64,000 nucleotides of DNA from positions 533,501-597,500 of the forward strand of contig JAUIRK010000916.1 in NCBI GenBank assembly GCA_030549495.1, given 5' to 3'. How positions within the stretch are numbered: position 1 is the stretch's first letter; the number at the start of each line of letters is the position of its first letter. Below are positions 56,483 through 64,000 of the stretch, piece by piece. Source of the stretch: Nectonema munidae. Lineage: Eukaryota; Nematomorpha; Nectonematoida; Nectonematidae. The notes beneath the pieces are model-generated. The model was not told where the DNA came from, ran no database searches, and saw only the letters and a list, made by a program, of their open reading frames with translations. Position numbers and translations under genes: made by a program.

Positions 56483-57883
56483 TTAGTCATCTAAACAGTC
56501 TAAGCAAACATCATTAGAGCATGTTCCACAGACAGGAGAGCAACATTTTTAACATTTAGATCGAGTTTTGTTTTTAGAAAACTTTTTGCAATATATGCGT
56601 TTTTTCCAGTTTGTTTAGCAGAATTTTGTCTCTTTGAAGATGTTCTTTCAGAATTGCTTTTATTTTGACACAAAGTCTCACCTAAAGAAATCAAAAATTT
56701 CCGTCTACTGGAAACTTAAAATTTCACTTCTTTGCTTATTAATATATAAGCATTCAGACATATTTTATCCAACAAATTAAAAAATACGGCTAACGGCCAT
56801 CTTCGTGTTCTTGGCTTCGTTGAGTAGGCGTTTAGCATCTCATCAGCAGTGTCAACACCACCCTTTGTAGAGTTGTAAAATAAAATAACTCCGGGTTTCT
56901 TTTTTTCATTTACTGAAACTGTGTTTGTATCATGCATTGATGAAAGTAAATAAACCTTTTTGCTTTGTAACTCAGCATCATTATCCCATCTTAACTATAT
57001 AAAAATTTTGAAGAAAAGATGCAAGTTTATCAAACTTTAGATAAAGATGAACTTCTTTTTTGTTTGCTCTGATTGTACCAACTATTGTTGTTTTTTTCTC
57101 TAAAAGTTTTTTGCCAAACTAAGACTCGTGAAAAAGTTGTCGGTGGTTAGATTCAAGCCCATGTTGAAATAGTTTTCCATTAGTTTTAACACTATGTGCT
57201 CTCCCAAACTTGTTTCTCTCTTTTCTTTACCTGTATATGGATGTGAATCTAGAATGTAGTATGTACGACTATCACAACAGAACTTGATGCCAAAACTCCT
57301 CGGCTTGTTTGGCATATATTGAGTGAAGATGCAACGACTTCTACACGCAAACAATTGTTCGTCAATGGTGACATTGATGAAAGGTGAAAAACACTTTTTG
57401 AAATTTGCAGTTACTAATTCCCAAACTTTACGAATGGGAGCAAATTTATCATATTTTTTTTTGCTTTTTTCGTGTTCAAATCTCAAATATTTCAAATTGC
57501 GCTCAAACTTTTCTCTTGACATAGTTTTTCGGAATATAGTTCTGCCAAGTTAGGTTTAGAGTTTCTTGTCCAAACAATTCAAGAAAAACATCAACATGTT
57601 CGTTGTTTCTGTTAGAAATAAACCTTGTTGCACCACCTTTATGGTGAATTATATTTTTTGAATATGTTCTTCCAGGTATCAAGGGACATTTTTTATACCA
57701 TATAACGTCATCTTTACTTTTAAAACTTTCATTTGTGCCGTCTATATCTTTAGAAAAAATTTCATTTATTGTGTCTTCACTATCACAATCTGAAGAATAG
57801 TTATCAAACAAATTCAATTCTTTATCAGAATTTAAATTTTCTTCTTCATCTGAGTCTGAATCAAAATCTTCATGAGAAGACAT
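56483..57883 (-). pseudogene. piggyBac transposase, nearly full length, broken
   Basis: On the minus strand the ATG at 57883 opens an acidic N-terminus (SSHEDFDSDSDEEENLNSD). Then MSREKFERNLKYLRF, and INVTIDEQLFACRSRC with the first catalytic aspartate. YMPNKPRSFGIKFCCDSRTY and LTTDNFFTSLSLAK follow, with the second aspartate. YNSTKGGVDTADEML gives the third region with the next aspartate. The C-terminus is cysteine-rich (CCSPVCGTCSNDVCLDC), like the zinc-binding tail of piggyBac proteins, and stops at 56483. Frame changes near 57510, 57100, 56940 and 56550 disable it. Palindromes GGGTCAATTGACCC at ~58069 and GGGTCATA...TATGACCC at ~56380 may be subterminal; flanking TTAA was not confirmed. 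Confidence 0.88.
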
Positions 57884-58776
57884 TTTTGATCCACGCCATT
57901 TTAAATAGAATAAGAGAAAAAAAAAGAAAAACCTTAAAAATAAAAAAAATGGAAAAATTCATATATAAAAAATAAAAACTGATAAAAATGACTATATCCA
58001 TAAAATTAAGTAAAACCTCCATAAAAAATAACTATTGAAATAGCATATTATATTATTTTTTCGTATTGGGTCAATTGACCCCTCCTCTTTGTTTCCTTTT
58101 GTTCTAATAAGTTTTAGTAAGATGAGTTGAGTTGCTAGAGATATGAAATTTTCTTTTTACTCTTAGCTCTGTTGAATATTGATTTAAAATAAAAATGTTT
58201 TTATTAAAATCGAATAGTTTGAAAGTTAATACGTGGACCAAACATTTTTATTTATATAATAAAATATATACATAGTTCGATAATAGCGGCTCACTTGTCT
58301 CTTCTCGATTAAAACACCCCACGGTACCTTTACTTAATTTTTTTAGTAATAGAATAATGAAACATGTTATAAAACTTTGGTTTTAAAGAGTATTATGGTA
58401 GATTAGATAAAAACGATTTTAACAAATGTAAAAACCCTCAAAAAGCATGCATTCTGTAGATTAAAAAATTCAAGGCTATTTAAAACAACTCCATAAATTT
58501 TATACCACAAATTTTTGAAAATGGCAGCACGCGAAACCTGTTCTTATAGTTTTTTTTGTTTAAAATAATTTGAGAAAAAAAATTTTAAGAAATTTTATAA
58601 TTGTTGAAAAAAAATTCAAAGAATTATCACATTTAAGACTTCTGTTCCATTAACATAAAATAAATGAATCCTCTCCAGATGTCTCCATTTTTGTTCTAAA
58701 AACACTAAATCGATAGTCTTTGGATATATTTCTGTTTAAAGAAAATATATCATCCATCTTTTCTTTAATCCGTTAA

Positions 58777-58879
58777 CAACCAGAATAATCAGACGATATC
58801 TAATGTAAAGCAGAAGATTTGTATTAAAGAGCTTTGATAAACGCAGTCGATTTTATTTTTGTAAAGTCGACTCTGGGCG
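58777..58879. mobile_element. Diverged piggyBac-type MITE, TTAA-flanked
   Basis: TTAA lies at 58773-58776 and 58880-58883. The ends, CAACCAGA and on the other strand CGCCCAGA, are short and diverged. The interior shares 'cagacgatatctaa' and 'cgcag-cgattttat' with the 8830-8960 MITE. It is the third and oldest-looking member of that family here. Confidence 0.55.
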
Positions 58880-59208
58880 TTAACGGGAAGTAGAACCGAT
58901 AACGTGACAATAGAAAGTACAATTTTAAAGTCCAAAAATGAAAAGCGCCTAATCAATTGTAAATTTTATTAAAAAAATTTTAATTATATTTTTGATTTTG
59001 ATCTTCGCTCGTTCCCCTTGAAATGCATCTCTTTTAGTTTCTCGAAGTTGCCATCTAAACTCTAAAGCAATGACTTTTTCATGTCAATGTTTGAAATATT
59101 GAGCATTTTATCTTCGACCAACTAATGCGGCTTTTTTTGATCAGTGAAGGACCCGGTTTCTCCTTTGCAATCTAAAAAATGAATTTATCAAAGTTAAATC
59201 CTTTTTCC

Positions 59209-60055
59209 TCAAATAAAAATGTATATTAAGGGAAGATTAAAACAATATTTCTTGAAACATTTGTTTTTTTTATTATCTTTTTTACCCAAATATGGAGTGC
59301 CTTTTAGAGGATAAAAATTTTTAGAATTGCAAATCCAGAAAACTTTCATCCCGTATTTATCAGGTTTAGATGGCAAGTTCTGTTTGAAAGAACATCTTGT
59401 TGGGAAAGAAATTAATTGCTCATCTATAGTCAAATTTATACCTGGAATGTACAACATTTGTAATTATATCTGAAAAGATCCCAAATTTCACGAATGGGTG
59501 GCAACATATCTTTTTCACATCTTGAATTTTCGTAGTCAAACCTGATAAAACGCAAAGAAAATTTAAGCCTCTCCAAGCTCATTCTAGCTCTAAATATGGG
59601 TGGTCTATAAACTTTGTTCCATATCATTTCATAATTTGTGTGACCTTGTTTTTAATGACCCCTATAAAGAATCAATCCAATAAAAGCTTTTAATTCTACT
59701 TCCTCACCGTAATTATAATTGATACTTTTGTTTATGTTTTTTACATGATCTATTCTAAGTTTAAATAAAAAACAATACGAGAAATAAACTCATCACTGAA
59801 CAAAAGCGTAAAAATATTTTCTATCCCGTGAACAATTTTATTATGGGTAGGATAACTTTGTTTATTTTTGACTTTATAATATTACATCTTTTAACCTTCG
59901 AGAAACCATTGGATATGAAGACCAAATAGTTCCATCTTTGCAGATGAAATCTTTACTTTTTGAGCACTCACTGCTAAAGCTCTCTTCCAAATTTCCTTCA
60001 GATTCATTTTCGTTTATAGAAAAATTATCTACGTCTGAGCTCTAACTATAATCAT
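59209..60055 (-). pseudogene. Second piggyBac transposase remnant
   Basis: From 60055 down, the minus strand has an acidic serine-rich N-terminus (SSDVDNFSINENESEGNLEE), then a decayed stretch. Then ELKAFIGLILYRG (~59670), MIWNKVYRPPIFRARMSLE, RLKFSLRFIRFDYENS, LPPIREIWDLFRYNY and PGINLTIDEQLI, the first catalytic region. NLPSKPDKYGMKVFWICNSK follows. The rest of the catalytic domain is missing. Sequence differs strongly from the 56483-57883 copy (TIDEQLIS against TIDEQLFA), so they are separate families. The 60060-60970 interval to its right holds no recognised gene. Confidence 0.75.
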
Positions 60056-60974
60056 TTGTGTAGAGATAATTTTGATTTTTCCACCAACACAAGTATTAGG
60101 CAAGAAAAACAAGCTGGAAAAGACAAAAAATAGAAAGTAATGAAGTCTATAAAATACACTGCAACGGTCTTTGAAAGAGATTTTTAGGCGATTGATAAGC
60201 GATTCAAAATTTAGAGATGAAAGAATAATAGCTTTAAAGAAATTCGACAAATGTTATTTATGAGTGATAGCATCATTCATATTACACGCTTGTTTTATTA
60301 TATATAAACGTATACTAAAGTACAAGTGTTCATCAGACACACTTCGACGTTTATAAAGAGAAAAACTGTTTGATTGGATAAATCACAAATAACTGAAAAC
60401 AATTAATCATTGATTTAGAATAAGAAAATCAACGCTATTATAAATAAGGACATTGTATAATTTTTATGGCTGAATTTTTTCTGTATGAGTTTTACGGACT
60501 CAATGGATAAGGGTATATACTATATAGCGATAAAAAAGCTGGAAATTAAACTACAAAGTGGACAAGAAAACATTTAACTAAACTTATTAAGTTTCAAAAT
60601 TAATTACTAAATGAAAAATAAAAGAAAAATTAGGTGGATCAAATCGAGAATAAAATGGAAACAAAGAATTTTCTAGAAAAAGAATAAATTCCATTTTAAT
60701 TTAAAGAAAAAGAATAATTTCAAAACCAAACAAGTATTCTTATAAGAAATTAGTAGTTTTTCGATAAATTATAGCCATTTCATACTTCTAGTTTATGTAT
60801 TTTTTGTAGTTTATGGTCAAATTCATTCTTCTATGATATTTAATTTTCAATTATTTCAAATATTCTAAGATAAAAATAATAATGGATACATAAACAAATA
60901 TATTGAGGAAATATATTTTTTGGAATATATATTTATTGGGAAATGGAATGGTTACCAAAACGTAGAGTCATAGT

Positions 60975-63860
60975 CAGAGGCGTAGCTAACACTTTTGCCG
61001 CCCGGGCGGTTGTAAAATCTGCCGCCCTTTATGACGTTGAGTTTCAAAAGCCTCCAAAAATTCAAGTCCGTACGCTAACGGTCAGGCGAAGACTTGATTG
61101 TAGTTAGGGTCTTCAAAGTAGACGGCTGGGGTCAGAAATAATTTTAAAGGAATCATTGAGAGAGCTCATCTTGTTAACAATTTTAACTAACAATAAAAGT
61201 AAAAAATGAGATGTAATTACAAAATAAACTGCGGTTTCTATACATCTCATAGCTAAAAGAAATTTCAATCCTCAAAAATGAAATAAGAAACAAAATATAA
61301 AAAAATGATGTAACATAAATTTATTTCATTTAAATGCAGAAAAATTAGGAGAAACAAAGTGCAATAACTTCATAATTTAACTTTTCTGGCTTTTCTCTCA
61401 GCAAAATCTTTTATCACATCCTCAAAATCTATTTCTTAGGCATATTCACGCTCAATGGAGAGTATCGCTAAGTCAGTTAGTCTCGTTTGGCTCATAGATG
61501 CTCTAAGGTAGTTCTTTATTAACTTTAATTTTGAAAATGATCTTTCGCAGCTTTCAACACTAATTGCAGGAGTTAGAAACACACGTAGACTATATTCGGT
61601 AACGATTCGCAGAGATTGTGGCTTTGAATAAACTGAAGAATTTCCAAAACACAACCTACGTTTTCAGTCCCAGCAGCCGCCACAAAATGCTGAAGACTTT
61701 TTCTCTCAACGAAGAACTCTTCCTTCTCTATATCTTCATCAACATCATCTAACTGGCAGATATATTCATCATTCAACAAATTTGATGGTGTAAGGAAGTC
61801 ATACTTTTGTGAGAGACCATGAACTTGTCCAAACCTAAAGGATATTTCTTCAATAAGCTTGTCTAGCACAGAAAACATTTCTCTTCTTAGCCCAGCCTCA
61901 TATTGAATTACTGCATCGCTAGATCCTTCACCATCCAAACGTTTCTTTTTACGAATTCTACGTTCCATGCTTATTCCCATTTCAGAACAATTTTCTTTAG
62001 AGTATTGCATTGCTTCTTCCACAGTTTTCTCCCTATTTTGAAGAAGAGCTATTCTTAAGGCAGAGAGTTTGAGCGCACATTGCTCTAAACTCAGTCCTTT
62101 TGTTTGGAGGTACTTTTGAGCATCATTAAGTTCAGGAAGAACAATTTTCCAAAGGGTGAGAAAAGATAGAAAAGGAAAAGATAGCATTGAATGAAGAATC
62201 AATCCTGCATCTGAACTAGTAATTGGGTTTTCTGTATCTTCGGTTAGTTGTTCTAGAGCTCGAATAATTTGCGATAATTTTTTCTGTAGAACGTTCACAG
62301 CATCTGATCTACTACTCCATCTCGTTTCGACAACACGTTTGATAGTTTCACCAGTTCTGGCCATCAAAATATCCCATCGATGATTTGACGCCGAAAAGAA
62401 TGAGAACAAACGATCTAATGTTCCAAAAAAGGTAACAGAATCAACAGCCACTGAAGCAGCATGCACACTTGCCAAATTAAGTGAGTGATTGGTGCAGGTT
62501 ATAAATACCGCTTTTGGGTTGATTGCCCTAATGCGTGTCTGAACACCAGATCGATGACCTGCCATCACAGCAACATTATCAAAGGCTTGCCCACGACAGT
62601 CTTGAATTTGAATGTCGTCTTCTCTTAACTTATCCAAAATAGTCTCTGTAATTAATTCAGCATTTTTTCCTTTAGTCTTAATAAAGCAAAGAATTCGTTT
62701 CCCTCCATTTTGACATAGCGTATGACCTGACTCATTTGATCCTTGTGAGAAACATCGGGAGTATTGTCAAAAATAATGCAGAAGTATTTACTCTTCTTCA
62801 CCTGCTCAATGATTTTTTTTCTGACTTGATTTCCCAAGATTGCAACAAATTCATTCTGAATTGTTGGTGAAAGGTAGGATATTTCCAACTTTTTCCCAAG
62901 TTTTACTCTCGTCAAATGTTCACATAGTACTGGATCGAACTTTGACATCAAATGAACAAGTTCTAAAAAATTCCCTTTATTTTCAGCAGCAGACCAGTCA
63001 AAATCTTCTCGATGGCCACGTAAAGGCAAATTTTGTTTAGCAAGAAACTGAATTATGTTAAGGTATCTCGTCAGGATTTGCCGCCACTTCATCACTTTTT
63101 TCTCAGCCACCTCTTGTTCTGCACTATCAACTAGACTGCCTTTCGCAAGACGTATCTCCAATTCTTTCCATTGAATCAAGGCCTGAGCATGCACGAAGCT
63201 GGATTCATGTTCATGTATCTTTGGATTCAACTTCCACCAATTTTTAAAACCTTCACTTGAATCGAATTTTGAGTTTCCAAATGAGAAGAGTCTGCAACAA
63301 AAGCAAAACAGAGCTCCCTTTGAAGGAGAATACATCATCCATGTTCTAAGGATTTTTCCCCATTAGGTAGATTTCGAAAAAACCAATACTTTGACAATTT
63401 TCTAGTTTCCCCTTTTGTTTTCGAGCCTTGTCTTACAACTTCTTTAAATTCACAGTCCATATGCTGTACAGCTTTTGATCCCCGTTTTACAATCATATCC
63501 CGAATGCCATATTCAATCTTGGAAGGCCAGCCCAATATCTTCTAAATCAGTTTTGTCATTTGACTTTTCAAGAGCTTGTGGATCACTTTGATCATCTTCA
63601 ACATCATCACCATTGACATCCTCAATTTCAACATCAGTTTTTACAAAAGCATCTATAATTTTTACAGTATTTTCATTTCCCTCTGTTGCAGGCCGTGAGA
63701 TGTACTTCAGCAAAGCACCCTGATTCCTAATTGCTTCTTCTTCTCTCTTTTTCCTTATCTTTCGGAATGCAGCAACACTCTCTTTCGTTCGCTTCATCTG
63801 TCTAAAGTGGGCAAATAATACATATAAAATTTTAAAATATCCATAGAAATTTCCCAATAT
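60975..63860 (-). pseudogene. Long hAT transposase (ZMYM1/KIAA1586-like), broken; left end visible
   Basis: The ATG at 63797 follows an acceptor-like tttag and opens MKRTKESVAAFRKIRKK. The TTF-like finger region reads GALFCFCCRLFSFGNSKF, EGFKNWWKLNPKIHEHESS. The catalytic core has FCIIFDNTPDVSHKDQMS (first aspartate) and CRGQAFDNVAVMAGHRSGVQ (second), then CTNHSLNLASVHA and ETRWSSR. The C-terminus has SVESCERSFSKLKLIKNYLR and SMSQTRLTDLAILSIE. Coding frames change near 63520, 63340, 62640 and 61640, and a stop at 61436 precedes EIDFEDVIKDFAERKARK. CAGAGGCGTAGCTAAC at 60975 is a probable hAT end; the right end may lie outside the window. Confidence 0.85.
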
Positions 63861-64000
63861 ATAGTAAAGAATAAACTCAAATTCTCAAAAAAGCTTATAT
63901 TACAAAAATATTATTATAACAATGTTTCTTTTCTACTTATTAATGTATATTAGAACTAAGCTTGAATGACAATTTTTCCTCTAATAATAAATTTTTTCCA

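Noticed and set aside
1-64000. LTR retrotransposon, retrovirus or Polinton copies
   Set aside because: No paired long terminal repeats and no protease, integrase, envelope, capsid or family B polymerase similarity were seen.

Overview
The window is eukaryotic, AT-rich DNA (roughly 70% AT by eye) from an animal, most likely an arthropod. The evidence is spliced genes with GT-AG introns, AATAAA signals just after stop codons, many hAT, piggyBac and Tigger DNA transposons, and a CR1/jockey-type LINE. The repeat mix would suit a copepod such as a sea louse, but that is an inference I cannot test here. I saw no rRNA, convincing tRNA, CRISPR, bacterial operon, LTR element, retrovirus or Polinton.

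Two loci look like living host genes. CDC23/APC8 (14068-15774, +) is a complete single-exon gene for a TPR subunit of the anaphase-promoting complex. A second + strand gene has three exons (34943-35174, 36138-36280, 51113-51376) whose phases match. It encodes a protein of about 212 residues with one membrane segment, which I do not recognise. Its second intron is about 14.8 kb and is filled with mobile DNA.

Layout. 1-600: minisatellites. 1807-3402: an inverted-repeat element. 4.2-9.2 kb: hAT and piggyBac wreckage, with two small TTAA-flanked MITEs, one cleanly inside hAT coding sequence. 9818-13936: a 4.1 kb element with perfect 16-bp inverted ends and TTAA on both sides; it carries two tandem arrays of about 150-bp units. 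14-16 kb: CDC23. 17005-17743: a hAT MITE with a perfect 8-bp target duplication. 18.3-19.2 kb: a 36-bp minisatellite. 21.2-23.9 kb: a relic of the arrayed element interrupted by an internally deleted hAT. 26-28 kb: LINE fragments. 28729-29004 and 29309-33199: two hAT-type elements with perfect 8-bp target duplications; the larger is composite and holds a nested GGTC-ended element. 33358-33859: another GGTC-ended element.

36.3-40.7 kb: a LINE with a zinc-knuckle ORF1 and an endonuclease/reverse-transcriptase ORF2. 43.9-50.1 kb: two parallel copies of a minus-strand two-gene block (a C2H2 zinc-finger plus 'DFCDG' gene, then a PB1-like gene). 52.4-54.7 kb: a third relative with a SAM domain and tiny introns, near a CACTG-type end. 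54.9-56.4 kb: a Tigger element. 56.4-60.1 kb: two piggyBac copies and a third MITE. 61-63.9 kb: a long, decayed hAT.

TTAA-targeting elements, their fossil transposases and their MITEs all occur here, so the transposases are candidate past sources of the non-autonomous copies. The two-gene blocks at 43-55 kb are the best candidate for an incompletely described mobile system.
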